Source: Moringa oleifera (Eukaryota; Streptophyta; Magnoliopsida; Brassicales; Moringaceae). From it: 64,000 bases of DNA. Below are positions 24,434 to 39,927 of the stretch, one piece after another. The translations under genes were made by a program, and so were the position numbers. The first letter of the stretch is position 1. Every line of letters starts with the position of its first letter. The stretch spans positions 1,437,001 to 1,501,000 of the forward strand of contig JAJFZO010000234.1 in NCBI GenBank assembly GCA_021397835.1, written 5' to 3'. The notes beneath the pieces were generated by a model, which worked only from the letters and a program-made list of their open reading frames with translations, was not told the DNA's origin and did not search any database.

Positions 24434-25027
24434 TTATTCTTGAAGTAGAAAACGTTTTATTCGTTCCTGAATAACTTCTTTCAAAACAGCTTCTGCTTCC
24501 TTAGTGAATGTCTTGGTAGAGGATATGATTTCTTAGAACTAAGGTTTATTCGTTTTTATGTAAGTACGTAACTCAACGAGAAATTTCCTTACTTTTCCAA
24601 GTTCTAATGAATCAAGATAACCATTCGTTCGAGTATAAATGGTCATTATCTGTTCTTCCATCGTGAGAGGGCTGATTGGGATTGTTTGAGTAACTCACAT
24701 AATCGTTGATGACTTGCCAATTGATTCCAAGTAACTTTATCGAGATTAGAAGCAAATTGCACAAAGGCTTCTAATTCGATGAATTGAGCCAATTCCAATT
24801 TTAATTTGCCAGCTACTTTTTTCATAGCTTTAATTTAAGCTGCAGATCTGACTTTGGAGACAAAAATACCTACATTAATAGCATGTCTAATTCTAGCATT
24901 GAATAGATCGGCAAATAAGAATATTTGTCCATTTGTAATGGAAATTACATTAGTAGGAATATAGGCCAAAACGTCACCTAGCTAGGTCTCAACTATTGGT
25001 AAAGTAGTCATACTTCCTTCACCTAAC
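24434..25027 (-). pseudogene. atpA: atpA pseudogene, copy A, 3' part only
   Basis: C-terminal portion of the plastid ATP synthase alpha subunit. The end reads KRFLLQE and then a stop at 24,434-24,436. It matches, in reverse, segment D from about 48,510 to 49,100. The 5' part is cut at the A/B junction: after GTTAGGTGAAGG the atpA sequence ends and rpoC1 begins. Stops and frameshifts are present. Confidence 0.9.
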
Positions 25028-26377
<1,350 letters not shown>

Positions 26378-26584
26378 TCGAGCTTGCTCATATAATACCT
26401 AATCATATGGTATCTAAGCTAAGTAATTCTATGACACAGGTGTGAATGCGGGTCTCTTCAATTCAACTAGGACCATAGTTCCCGACCTAAAATTCTATGC
26501 GAATCAAGATCTAGAAAAGGAAGTTTTCCAATCATTGACTCAAACTCATTGTTAAATCCTACTCAACCGAATATAAAGGTACTT

Positions 26585-29500
26585 ATGGCAAAATGGGCCA
26601 ATCTATTATTTCACAATAAAGTCATCAAAAAGAACTGCCATTAAACGACTTATTAGCAGATTAATAGATCACTTCGAAATGGCATATACATCACACATCT
26701 TAGATCAAGTAAAGACTCTGGGTTTCCAGCAAGCCACTGCTACATCCATTTCATTAGGAATTGATGATCTTTTAACGATACCTTCTAAGGGATGGCTAGT
26801 CCAAGATGCTAAACAATAAAGTTTGATTTTGGAAAAATATCATCATTTTAGGAATGTACATGCAGTAGAAAAATTACACCAATCCATTGAGATATGGGAT
26901 GCTACAAGTGGATATTTGCGACAAGAAATGAATCCTAATTTTAGGGTGATTGACCCTTTCAATTCAATCCATATAATGTCTTTTTCAGGAGCTCAAGGAA
27001 ATGCATCCCAAGTACACCAGTTAGTAAATATGAGAGGATTAATGTCAGATCCCCAAGGATAAATGATTGATTCACCTATTCATAGCAATTTACGTGAAGG
27101 ACTGTCTTTAACAGAATATATCATTTCTTGCTATGGAGCTCATAAAGGCATTGTGGACATCATTGTGCAAACATAACATGCTGGATATCTTACGCGTAAA
27201 CTTGTTGAAGTGGTTTAACATATTATTGTACGTAGAATAGATTATGGCACCATCAAAGGGATTTTTGTGAGTCGTCAAAAAAAGGATGATGCCTAAAAGA
27301 ACTTTTATGCAAACATTAATTAGTTGTGTATTAACAAACGACATATATCTAGGCTCGCGATGTATCGCCATTCGAAATCATAACCTTTGGATTGGACTTG
27401 TAATCAATTCATAACCTTTCGAACACAATCAATATATATTCCAACCCCTTTTACTTGTACAAGTACATCTTGGATCTGTTGATTATGCTATGGTCGGAGT
27501 CCCACTCATGGTGACCTGGTAGAATTGGGAGAAGCTGTTAGGATTATTGCGGGTCAATTTATTGGAGAACCAAGGATTCAACTAACATTAAGAACTTTTC
27601 ATACCAGCAGAGTATTTACAAGGGGTACTACAGAATATGTGCGAGTTCCTTCTAATGGAAAAATAAAATTCAATGAGGATTTGGCTCATCCTACACGTAC
27701 ACGTCATGGGCACCATACTTTTCTATGTTATATAGACTTGTCTGTAATTATTAAGAGTGAAGATATTATACATAACGTGACTATTCAATAAAAAAGTTTT
27801 CTTTTAGTTCAAAATGATCAATATGTAGAATCAGAACAAGTGATTACTGAGATTCGCGGGAGAATATATACTTTAATTTGAAAGAGAGGGTTCAAAAACG
27901 TATTTATTCTGACTCACAGGGAGAAATGCATTGGAGTACTGGTGTGTACCATGCACCTGAATTTACATATAGTAATGTTCATCTTTTACGAAAAACAAGC
28001 CGTTTATGGATATTATTAAGAGGTTCATGCAGATACAGTTTGGCTCCTTTTTCGCTCCATAAGGATCAAGATCAAATAAACATGTATTCTCTTTTTGTCT
28101 AACGAAGGTATATTTCTACTCTCTTAGTGAATAATGATAAAGTGAGATACAAATTTTTTAGTTTGGATTTTTTTGATAAGAAAATGTGGGATTCCTAATT
28201 ATTCAAAATTTAATCAAATCATAGGTACTAGTCATTGTAATATCATAAATTTTGCTATTATTCACGAGAATTCAGATTTATTAGAAAAGAGGTGAAGAAA
28301 TCGATTTATCTTTTTATTCTAATTGATTCAAAAACAAGAGAAAGAACTAATGCCATGTTCTGGTATCTCAATTGAAATACCCATAAATGGTATTTTTCGT
28401 AGAAATTGTATTCTTGTTTTTTCTCGACGATCCTCGATACAGAAGAAAGAGTTCATGAATTCTTAAATATAAGGCTAGAGGGGCGCATTCAATCATCAAA
28501 AAAGAGGATTTGATTAAGTATCGAGGAGTCAAAAAATTTAAGACAAAATACCAAATGAAGGTAGATCGATTTTTTTTTCATTCCTGAGGAAGAGCATATT
28601 TTACCTTAATCCTCTTCCATAATGGTACGGAACAATAGTATCATTAGAGTAGATATATGAATCACTTTAAATACAAAAAGCCAAGTTAGCAAATTGGTCC
28701 AAGTGGAGAAAGAAAAAAAAAGTATTGAACTTAAAATCTTTCCTGGAGATATCGATTTTTCGGGAAAGACAGATAAGATATCCCGACATAGTGGCATCTT
28801 GATACTACTAAGAAGGCGAAAAACAAACTCTAAGGAATAAAAAAAATAAAAAAATTGGATCTAAGTCCAACAAATCACACCTATCAAGAAAATGTATTTT
28901 GTTTTGGTGCAACCCGAAGCCACAAATGAGATAGTGGACGGTATAAATTTAGCAACATCCTTTCCACATGATATATTTCGAGAAAAGATAATATGCAATT
29001 TCCAGTTCTTAATTATATCATTTATGGAAATGGCAAATCGGCTTAGGGAATTTTTTATACAAGTATTCAATTGGTTTGAACTTGTTTAGTCTTGAATTAG
29101 GACCAAGACAACAAAATCCGTCGAAGAGGTCCATACTTTCTTTGTTGAAGTCAGTACCAATGGTCTGATTCAAGATTTCTTAAGAATCAACTTAGTGAAA
29201 TCCCATTTTTATATTAGAAAAAGGAACGATCCATCAGGTTCAGGATTGATATATGATAATGGGTCAAATCGCATCAATCCATTTTATTCCATTTATTCCA
29301 AGGCAAGAATTCAACAATCACTTAGCCAAAATCATGAAACTATTCATATGTTGTTAAATAGAAATAAGGAATGCCAATCTTTGATAATTTTGTCATCATC
29401 TATATGTTTTCGAATGGTTCCATTCAATCATGTAAAATATCATAATATGATAAAAGAATCAATTAAAATTAAAAAGAATCCTCTAATTATAATTAGAAAT

Positions 29501-30733
29501 TCGTCGGGCCCTTTAAGAACAGCCATTCAAATTGAGAATTTTTATTCATTTTACCGTTTAATAACTCATAATCACATAGTAGTAACAAAATATTTTCAAC
29601 TTGACAATTTAAAACATATTTTTCAAGTAATTAAATATTACTTAATGGATGAAAATGGGAGGATTTATAATCCCTATCGATGGAGTAACATTGTTTTGAA
29701 TCTATTCAATTTGAATTGGTATTTTCTCCATCAAAATTATTATCATAATTATTGTGAAGAAATGCCCATAATAATTAGTCTTCGGTAATTTATTTGTGAA
29801 AATGTATGTATAGCCAAAAAAAGACCGCACCTAAAATCAGGTCAAGTTTTAATTCTTAAAATTGACTCTATAGTAATAAGATCAGCTAAGCCTTATTTGG
29901 TTACTCTAGGAGCAACTTTTCATAGGCATCATGAAGAAATCCTTTACGAAGGAGATACGTTAGCTACATTTATATATGAAAAATCAAGATATGGTGATAT
30001 AATGTAAGGTCTTCCAAAAGTGGAAATAAGTGTTAGAAGCACATTCAATGAACTTAGAAAAGAGAGTTGAGGATTGGAACAAGCGCATAATATGAATTCT
30101 TGGAATTCCTTGGGGATTCTTGATTGGTGTTGAGCTAACTATAATGTAAAGTCGTATCTCTTTAGTTAATAAGATCCAAAAGGTTTATCAATCCTAGGGG
30201 GTGCAGATCCATAATAGGCATATAGAAATTATTGTACGTCAAAGAACATCAAAAGTATTGGTTTCAGAAGAGGGAATGTCTAATATTTTTTTTTACCTAG
30301 AGAACTAATTGGATTGTTATGAGCAGAACGAATGAGATGTGCTTTAGAAAAAGCGATCTGTTATCGAGCCATCTTATTAGGAATAATGAAAACATCTTTG
30401 AATACTCAAAGTTTTTTATTCGAAGCAAGTTTTCAAGAAACCACTTAAGTTTTAGCAAAAGCTACTCTGTGAGGTCATATTGATTGGTTGAAAGGCCTGA
30501 AAGAGAACATTTTTCTAGGGGGGATGATCCCTGTGGGTATCAGATTCAAAGGATTAATGCACTGTTCAAGACCCTGCATTCTTTTGGAAACAAAAAAAAA
30601 AAAGAATTTATGTTTATTCAAGGGGGACATACAAGATATTTTCTTCAACCACAGAGAATTATTTGACTCTTACATTGCAAAGAATTTACATAATACATCC
30701 GAATGATCTTTTATAGGATTTAATGATTCCTAA
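26585..30733 (+). pseudogene. rpoC2: rpoC2 pseudogene, nearly full length (segment B)
   Basis: Plastid RNA polymerase beta'' subunit. The start ATG at 26,585 reads [14 protein letters not shown], then stops and frameshifts occur throughout. Open pieces include 26,823-27,062 ([20 protein letters not shown]), 27,525-27,791 and 29,195-29,788. It ends GFNDS with a TAA at 30,731-30,733, the normal family end. Length 4.15 kb is close to a complete gene. Its 3' 0.86 kb is present a second time at 41,608-42,472. Confidence 0.93.
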
Positions 30734-30954
30734 GAGTGGATTCATGTTTTTAACTTAACTATTTATTGTTTACTATAGTCATTTGATTTGTTAATTTGTT
30801 AATAGTAAAAAACATAATAACGAATAGAAAGTAATGGCTTGGATCTTATATAAACGGCCAATCTTCGGTAGAAAAGAAGGTTCCATCGAAATAATTATTT
30901 ATTTCAGGGTACTTCCTTTGTTTTGGGAAAAAAAAAGGAGAAATTTGAGGAGAA

Positions 30955-31620
30955 ATGGAAAAAGGATTTTGGACATCAATTTGGAACAGATGATGGAAGT
31001 AGGAGTTCATTTTGGTCATGGTATTAGAAAATGGAATCCTAGAATGGCACCTTATATCTCTACAAAGCGTAAAGGTATTCATATTACAAATATGACTAGA
31101 ACTACTCGTTTTTTTATTAGAAGCTTGTGATTTAGTCTTTGATGCAATAAATAAGGGAAAACAATTCTTAATTATTGGGACCAAAAATAAAGCAGCTAAT
31201 TTAGTGACATGGGTTGTAATAAGGGCTTGGTGTCATTATGTTAATAAAAAATGGCTCGATGGTATGTTAACAAATTGGTCCATTACATAAACAAGACTTC
31301 ATAAGTTTAGAGACTTGAGAACGAAACAAAAGACAAGGAGCTCAACCGTCTTTCGAAAAGAGATGCAGCTGTGTTGAAGAGACAATTATCTCACTTGCAA
31401 ACATATCTAGGCGAGATTAAATACATGATAAGGTTGCCTGATATTATAATTATCATCGATCAGTAAGAAGAATATACGGCTTTTCGAGAATGTATCACTT
31501 TGAGAATTCCAAAAATTTCTTTAATCGATGCAAACTATGATCCCAATCTCGCAGATATTTTGATTCCAGCAAATGATAACGCTATAACTTCAATTTGATT
31601 AATTCTTAAAAAATTAGTAT
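30955..31620 (+). pseudogene. rps2: rps2 pseudogene, segment B copy, 3'-truncated at a junction
   Basis: Plastid ribosomal protein S2. The ATG at 30,955 is followed by a frameshift; then [20 protein letters not shown] and [13 protein letters not shown] are readable. The gene follows rpoC2 as in the plastid operon. It breaks off after the expected LNKLV region at 31,620, where rpl2/rpl23 spacer sequence begins. A more complete copy is at 42,701-43,406. Confidence 0.9.
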
Positions 31621-31640
31621 CCTTGATTAAGTATTTTGAT

Positions 31641-31922
31641 TTAAGTTCTTTTCTTTCTAAGAGGTGGAATAGAATAACCTGGTTGAAGTGTAATGATCAT
31701 ACGTCTATAATGCATTGTATGTTCTATAATAGGTCCCATTCTTATACCCTTTCCAGGGAATCAATAACTATTCATAGTTATTACCTTGGCACTAAAGAAG
31801 AGTTCGACCCAATACTTTATTTTTGTCCTAGTTGATCCTGATTCAACATTAGAAGTATATTAATTTTTCCCCAATAACTGAATACTTTTGTCTGTAAATA
31901 CTGCATATTTGATTTCATCCAT
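31641..31922 (-). pseudogene. rpl23: rpl23 pseudogene, copy C (full length)
   Basis: Minus-strand rpl23 of the normal 282 bp, from MDEIKYAVFTDKSI to PPLRKKRT and TAA. It retains the MGPIMGHTMH-type block missing in copy A. Stops arise from CAA to TAA and CGA to TGA. The gene begins only about 20 bp from the rps2 junction, so rpl2 is missing here. Confidence 0.9.
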
Positions 31923-32087
31923 AAATCTATTTTCTTCCTTATGAGTCCTAGTCTTAATAAGAATGTTAGTTCTTACTGTTCATATGTTATAATATAAATG
32001 TGCCACACCGATTCGTTATGTATAGATGATGAGATTCCATTAATACAGAGCCAATTCCAATAAACTTATTGGAGGGTCCCATTGGCA

Positions 32088-32161
32088 TGCATCCAGTAGG
32101 AATTGAACCTACGAATTCACCAAGTATGATTTGGGCGCTTTAACCATTCAGCCATGGATGC
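32088..32161 (-). tRNA. trnI-CAU: trnI-CAU, plastid-derived, copy C
   Basis: 74-nt tRNA on the minus strand. Acceptor arm GCATCCA pairs with TGGATGC, so it is less damaged than copy A there. The anticodon CAT is kept but the anticodon stem is altered (CCAAATCATACTTGG). Confidence 0.88.
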
Positions 32162-32249
32162 TTAACGGGGATCCTCGTACATGGTGAATAACTAAATTCC
32201 AACTGAAATGAAATCTTTAGGATAAATCAATGCACTTTAGGAGGAATCA

Positions 32250-35200
32250 ATGAAAGGACATCAATTCAAATCCTGGATTTATGAATTGAGAGAAATATTG
32301 AAAGATATCAATAATTCTCATCTTAGATTCATGGACCCAATTCAATTTAGTGGGATCTTTCATTCACATTTTTTCTAATAAAAAACTCTTGGACCCTAGA
32401 ATTTGGAGTATCCTACTTTCATGCAATTCACAGGGTTCAACTAGCAATCGATATTTCACGATCAAGAGTGTAATGCTATTTGTAGTAATGATCCTTATAT
32501 GTCATATTAACAATCAAAATATGGTCAAAAGAAAAAATCTCTATTTGATAGGGCTTCTTCCTATACCTATGAATTCCATTGGATAGAGAAATGATACATT
32601 GGAAGAATCTTTTAGGTCTTCCAATATCAATAGGTTGATTGTTTCATTCCTGTATCTTCCAACAGGAAAAAAGATCTCTGAGAGTAGTTTCTTGGATCTG
32701 AAAGAGAGTACTTGAGTTTTTCCAATAACTAAAAAGTATATCATGCCTGAATCTAACTAGAGTTTGCAGTGGTGGAGGAACTGTATCGAAAAAAAGAGGG
32801 ATTCTAGTTATAAGATATCTAATGAAACCATCGCTGGAATTGATATCTCATTCAAAGAGAAAGATATCAAATATCTAGAGTTTCCTTTTGTATATTATAT
32901 GGATGATTCGATCCATAAGGGCCATGAATGGGAATTGTTTAGTTGTCTTTTTCCGAGAAAAAGGCAAAACGTAATCAACTTGAATTTGGGACAACTATTC
33001 GAAATCTTAGTGAAAGATGGGATTTGTTATCTCATGTTTGCTTTTCGTGAAAAAATACCAATTGAAGTGGAGGGTTTCTTCAAACAACAAGGAGTGGGTC
33101 AACTATTTAATCAAATGATATTGAGCATGTTTCCCATCTGTTCTCGAGAAAGAAATGGTTGATTTCTTTGGAAAATTATGCTCAATTTCATATATGGCAA
33201 TTCCTCCAAGATCTCTTCGTTAGTTGGGGGAAGAATCCACACGAATCATATTTTTTGAGGAATATATCAAAAGAGAATTGGATTTGGTTAGACAATGTGT
33301 GGCTGGTAAACAAGGATCGATTTTTTAGCAAGTATGAAATGTATCATTAAATATTCAATATGATTTCATAAGATCTAGTTTCGTTTAAGTAACGAATTCT
33401 AGCCAATTGAAAGGATTTTTTGATCAATTCAGAGATCATTTTGATTCCATTAGTAATGCGGATTTGGAATATCACAGATTAATCAATCAAAGAGAGATTC
33501 AATAACTAAAAAAAAAGATAAGATTCTTTGGGATCCTTCTTTTCTTCAAACGGAATGAACAAAGATAAAATCAGACCAATTCCTTAAAGGCCTTTCTAGA
33601 TATTCCTCAATGCCTCAGCTATTCACGAAACATGAGAAGCGAATGAATAATCATCTGCTTCTAAAAGAAATCGAATAATTTCTTGGGAATCATACAAGAC
33701 CCATTCGTTCTTTTTTCTCTGATAGATGGTCAGAACTTCATCTGAGTTCGAATACTGAGAGGTCTAGTAGGGATCAAAAATGGTTGAAGAAAGAACAAAA
33801 TGTTTCTTTTGTCCTTTTCAAGTGATCGACAAATAAAGAAATAGTTAATATATTCAAGATAATTACGTATTTATAAAATACCATCTCAATTCATCCTATT
33901 TCGTTAGATCTGAGATGTGATATGGTTTCAAAGGATGAACTGGATATGGATAGTTCCAATAAGATTTCATTCTTGAACAAAAATCCATTTTTTGATTTAT
34001 TTCATCTACTCCATGAGTGGAACAGGGGGGGATACACGTTACACCATGATTTTGAATCAGAAGAGAGATTTCAAGAAATGGCAGATCTATTCATTCTATC
34101 AATAACCGAGCTAGATCTAGTGTATCATAAGGGATTTGTCTTTTCTATTGATTCCTACAGATTGGATCAAAAATAATTCTTGAATAAGGTATTCAACTCC
34201 AGGGATGAATCGAAAAAGAAATCTTTTTCAGTTCTACCTCCTATTATTTATGAAGAAAATGAATATTTTTATCGAAAGATTAGAAAAAAACGGGTTCGGA
34301 TCTCCAGCGGGAATGATTTGGAAGATCCAAAACTAAAAATGGTGGTATTTGTTAGCAACAATGTAATGGAGACTGTTAATCAATATAGATTGATCTGAAA
34401 TCTAATTCAAATCCAATATAACACCTATGGAAGAAATGTATTGAATCGATTCTTTTTAATGAATAGATCCAATCGCAACTTCGAATATGGAATTCAAAGA
34501 GATCAAATAGGAAATGACGCTCTGAATCATAGAACTATAATGAAATATACAATCAACTAACATTTATCAAATTTGGAAAAGAGTCAAAAGAAATGGTTCG
34601 ATCCTCTTATTTTTCTTTCTTGAACCGAGAGGTCCATAAATCGAGATCCTAATGCATATAGATAAAAATGGTTCAATGGGAGAAAGAATTTTTAGAAGCA
34701 TTTGGAACATTTCATTTCTGAGCAGAAGAGTCGTTTTCAAGTAGTGTTCGATCGATTATGTATTAATCAGTATTCAATTGATTAGTTTGAGGTTATTGAC
34801 AAAAAAGATTTGTTTAAGTCACTTCATTTCTTTTTGTCCAAGTTACTTCTTTTCTTGTCCAAGTTACTTCTCTTTTTGTCTAACTCACTTCCTTTTTTCT
34901 TTGTGGTTTTGAGAATATCCCCATTCATAGGTCTAAGATCCATATCTATGAATTGAAAGGTCTGAACGATCAACTCTTGTTAGAATCAATAGGTCTTCAA
35001 ATTGTTCATTTGAAAAAATTGAAACCTTTCTTATTGAATGTTGATCAATAGAGGAACAATATCACCATTTTTGTTCAATAAGATACCAAAGTGGATGATT
35101 GACTCATTCGATACTAGAAAGAATCGTAAGAAATCCTTTGACAACATGGATTCTTATTTCTCAATGATATCCCATGATCAAGACAATTGGTTGAATCCTG

Positions 35201-38200
35201 TGAAACCATTTCATAGAAGTTCATTGATATCTTCTTTTTATAAAGCAAATCGACTTCGATTCTTGAATAATCCACATCATTTCTACTTTTATTGTAATAA
35301 AAGATTCCCTTTTTTGTAGAAAAGGCCATCAATATCTTGTTCATTCGCAATAAAATATTTCTTTTGTGCGGTGGTAAAAAAAACATGCTTTTTTGGAGAG
35401 AGATACTATTTCACCTTCACCAATCAAGTCACAGGTATCTAACATATTCATATCTAAGGATTTTCGACAAAGTGGTAACGAAGGTATAACTTGTACAAAT
35501 CTTTCCATTTTGCAATTCGATCCGATCCATTAGTTTGTAGAGCTATTTACTCAATTGCAGACATTTTTGAAACACCTCTAACAGAGGGACAAATAGTCAA
35601 TTTTGAAAGAACTTGTTGTCAACCTCTATCAAATATGAATCTATCTGATTCAAAAGAGAAGAGCTTGCATCAGTATCTCAATTTCAGTTCAAACATGGGT
35701 TTGATTCACACTCCATGTTCTAAGAAATATTCACCATCCAAAAAGAGGAAAAAACGGAGTCTTTGTCTAAAGAAATGCGTTAAGAAAAGGCAGATGGATA
35801 GAACCTTTCAACGAGATAGTATTTTTTCAACTCTCTCAAAATGGAATTTATTCCAAACATATATGCCATGGTTCCTTACTTCAATAGGGTACAAATATCT
35901 AAATTTGATATTTTTAGATACTTTTTCAGACCTATTGCCGATATTAAGTAGTAGTCAAAAATTCGTATCCATTTTTCATGATATTATGAATGGATCTGAT
36001 ATTATGCATGAATCAGATATATCATGGCGAATTCTTCAGAAAAAATTATGCGTTCCATAATAGAATTTGATAAGTGAGATTTCGAGTAAGTGTTTGCATA
36101 ATCTTTTTTTGTCCGAAAAAATGATTCATTGAAATAATGAGTCACCATTGATATCGACATATCTGAGATCGCCAAATGTTTTGGGAGTTCCTCTATTCAA
36201 TCCTTTTCCTTCTTCTTATTGCTGGATATCTTGTTCACACACATCTTCTCTTTGTTTCTCGAGCCTAGAGTGAGTTACAAACAGAGTTCAAAAGGGTCAA
36301 ATCTTTGATGATTCCATCATACATGATTGAGTCACGAAAACTTCTGGATAGGTATCCTACATCTGAACCAAATTCTTTCTGGTTAAAGAATCTCTTTCTA
36401 GTTGCTCTAAAACAATTAAGAGATTCTCTAAAAGAAATAGGGGGTTCTAGCGACAATATACTATAGGGAGGTGATCTCACTTATGGGGTTAAATCAGTAC
36501 ATTCTAAGAAGAAATATTTGAACATCAATTTCATCAATCTCATCAATCTCATAAGTATCATACCAAATCCATCAATCAAATCACTCTTTCAAGAAATACG
36601 AGACGTCTAAGTCATACAAGTAAAGAGATCTATTCATTGATAAGACAAAGAAAAAATGTGAGCGACGATTGGATTGATGATAAAATAGAATCCTACATCG
36701 CGAACAGTGATTCGATTGATGATAAAGAAAGAGAATTCTTGATTCAGTTCTCCACTTTAATGGCAAAAAAAAAAAAGAAGGATTGATCAAATTCTATTGA
36801 GTCTGATTCATAGTGATCATTTATTAAAGAATGACACTGGTTATCAAATGATTGAACAACCGCGAACAATTTACTTAAGATACTTAGTTGACATTCATAA
36901 AAAGTATCTAATGAATTATGAGTTCAATACATCATGTTTAGTAAAAAGATGGATATTCCTTGCTCATTATCAGACAATCACTTATTCATAAACTTCATGT
37001 GGGGCTAATAGTTTTCATTTCCCGTCTCATGGAAAACCCTTTTCGCTCCCCTTAGCCTATGCCCCTTTAGGGGCATTTTAGTGATAGGTTCTATAGGAAT
37101 TGAACGATGCTATTTGGTCAAATACCTAGCGACAAACTCCTATGTTCCTTTGATTACAGTATTTCTGAACAAGTTCCTAGATAACAAGCCTAAAGTTTTT
37201 TTTATTAATGATATCGATATTGATGATAGTGATGATATCGATCGTGAACTTGATACAGAGCTAGAGCTTCTAACTATGATGAAAGTGCTAACTATGGATA
37301 TGATGTCGAAAATAGATCGATTTTATATCACCCTTCAATTTGAATTAGCAAAAGCAATGTTTCATTGCATAATATGGATTCCAAACATTCATGATCTGGA
37401 TGTGAATGGGTCGGATTACTTATCCCTCAGTATATTAGTGAACTCTCTCTCAGGGATTGTGAAAGATGTTCCACTAGAAATATTCTTGTTATTGCTTCGA
37501 CTCATATTCCCCAACAACAAAAGCACTTTTTCACTCTTTCATATACTAGGGGATTTCACTTGGAAAAGAAAATGTTCCATACTAATGGATTCGAGACCAT
37601 AACCATGTGTTCCAATGCACAAGATCTTATAGCACTTACCAATGAGACCCTATCGATTAGTATTACACAGAAGAAATCAATTACAGATACTAATACAATT
37701 AGATCAGCTCTTTATAAACATACTTGGGATTTGCAATCCCAAGTAAGATCGGTTTAGGATCATGGGATCCTTTTTTATTAGATAAGAAGGGTTGTTGCAT
37801 AAAATGCACTTCTAAGTAATTACCCCATAGATCTTATATCTATCTATATGAAGAAGAAATCATGTAACAAAAGGGATACTTATTTGTACAATTGCTACTT
37901 TGAACTTGGAACGAACAATAAGAAATTAACAATACTTCTTTATCTTTTGAGTTATTCTACCGGATCGATCACTCAAGATTTTTGGTCTCTACCCGGACCT
38001 GATGAAAAAAATGGGATCACTTCTTATGGATTTGTTAAGAATGATTTTGATCTAGTTCATGGCCTATTAGAAGTAGAAGGCATTCTAGTGGGATCCTCAC
38101 GGACAAAAAAAGATTATAGTCAGTTTGATAATGATAAAGTGACATTACTTTTTCGGTCTGAACCAAGGAATCCCTTATATATGATGCAAAATGGATCTTG

Positions 38201-38931
38201 TTTTACGTTGATAAGAGATTTCTCTATGAAAATGCGAATTGGAGTTTGAAGAAGAGGAATGAGGAGTCCTCGACCCACAATAGATAGAGAAGGATTTATT
38301 TAATCATATAGTTTGGGCTCCTAGAATATTGGTGCCCTTAGGGTTTTCTATTTGATTGTATCAAAAGGCCCAATGAATTGGGATTTCTTTATTGGGCCAG
38401 GTCATTTCGGGGCAAGAAGATCATTTATGATGAAAAGGATAAGCTTTAAGCGAATGAATTGGAGTTCTTGTCAAGCGAAACCATGTAGTACCAAACAAGA
38501 GATAGATCTTTCAAAGAACAAGCTTTTTTTGAATAAGCTAATTCTTTTCGGACCTTGCGGATCCACTCTTTTTTCTATTCAAAGATCAACACTTTGTCCC
38601 TATGTTTTCACATCGAGAATTCTTTGCAAATGAAGAGATGTCAAAAAAGATTCTTCCTTCCCAAACAGATCCTCTTATATCTATATATAAACGCTGGTTT
38701 ATTAAGAATACGCAAGAAAAGCACTTCGAATTATTGATTCATCGCCAAAGATGGCTTAGAACCAATAGTTCATTATCTAACGGATTTTTTTGTTCTAACA
38801 CTTCATCCGAGAGTTATTAGTATTTATCAAATCTATTCTTATCTAATGGAACGCTATTGGATCAAATGACAAAGACATTGTTAAGAAAAAGATGGCGTTT
38901 CTCGGATGAAATGAAAATTGAATTCATGTAA
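32250..38931 (+). pseudogene. ycf2: ycf2 pseudogene, copy C, nearly full length
   Basis: Starts [10 protein letters not shown] and ends MKIEFM with TAA at 38,929-38,931, 6.68 kb, close to the normal 6.8-6.9 kb. Long open pieces include 32,764-33,162, 35,491-36,060 and 37,081-37,602; the last contains a variant of the AAA+ Walker A region ([16 protein letters not shown]). It lacks the YDFTYGQFL stretch (near 35,320) that copy A keeps. It contains the 1.8 kb (33,510-35,310) missing from copy A around TE1. Many frameshifts and stops. Confidence 0.93.
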
Positions 38932-39846
38932 TGAGAGAAAAGTTTCTTATTACTTAGCTAAAAAGATATGTGGCCATGAAATAGGGATTAAATGGAACAG
39001 AATTGACTGGGTGATAGAGTCGTGGAAACACCTGTTTCTTCCATATTTTGGACCATAGCTCCATGGAACAATATGCTACTGCTGAAACATGGAAGAATTG
39101 AAATCTTAGATTAAAACACTATGTATGCATGGTATGAACTGCCTAAAGAAGAATTTTTGAATAGCAAATAACCAGTACTCACTACATCAAAAAATTTCCA
39201 TTACTGAAAGATGTAAATTAATTAGAAAATAAAAAATACGCATGTTGGATGAAATAGTTATTGCTATCTGCCTCAATAACGAATCATTGAATAACTTAAT
39301 AAAACAAATAAACCTTTCTCTTTCTCTCAGGTCAATGGATCTTCTCAACTGGAAGATCTCCTATATGGATAATACACATTCTAGTTGACCTTCTAATTTT
39401 TTTTTCCAAAGCAAAGATATCCACGGGACAGTTTGCCGTATTCAGATATTAACGACCAAGAAGTACTAGATTCTCTTTCGAATAGGTCTTAAAAGAAGAA
39501 GGAAAGCTGGAATGCCACCAGGCATATATTATTGAATTCATCTAACCTGATAATCCTAATTTTGTTTTAGGAACGTCTAGTGCCAAAGTCATTAAATGGG
39601 TAAGTCGCCAATCCTTAACACAAACTATGTAATGTATTTTATCTGCTGGGTTATGAGGGGGCATTTTACTAGAGGTTTATATTGTATCAACCTACCCTTG
39701 TGTGATTCTTGTTGAAGCATATATTGGGGGGCGCAAGGCGGATTTCAAAGCAGACTCCCCATTCATTAGATAGAGAAAGAGAAGATCGCTAAGATTTCGT
39801 GATCCACTGCCGAACTTATTCCAATTCAATGAGCATTTCAATATTA
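38932..39846. other. ycf2-trnL spacer with ycf15 remnant, copy C
   Basis: Mirror of 2350-3280. ycf15-like sequence on the plus strand at about 39,022-39,560 ([17 protein letters not shown] readable, start codon GTG, interrupted by stops). Confidence 0.6.
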
Positions 39847-39927
39847 TGCCTTAAAGAGGACTCGAACCTCCACACTCTTTAGCACGAGATTTTGAGTCTC
39901 GCATGTCTACCATTTCACCACCAAGGC
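39847..39927 (-). tRNA. trnL-CAA: trnL-CAA, plastid-derived, copy C
   Basis: 81-nt leucine tRNA on the minus strand. The anticodon CAA is in GACTCAAAATCTC, the acceptor GCCTTGG is intact and the T arm GGTTCGAGTCC is intact. It mirrors 2269-2349. Confidence 0.92.

Noticed and set aside
26585..30733. rpoC2 as a usable nuclear polymerase gene
   Set aside because: Many stops and frameshifts interrupt the frame, and no transit peptide precedes it.
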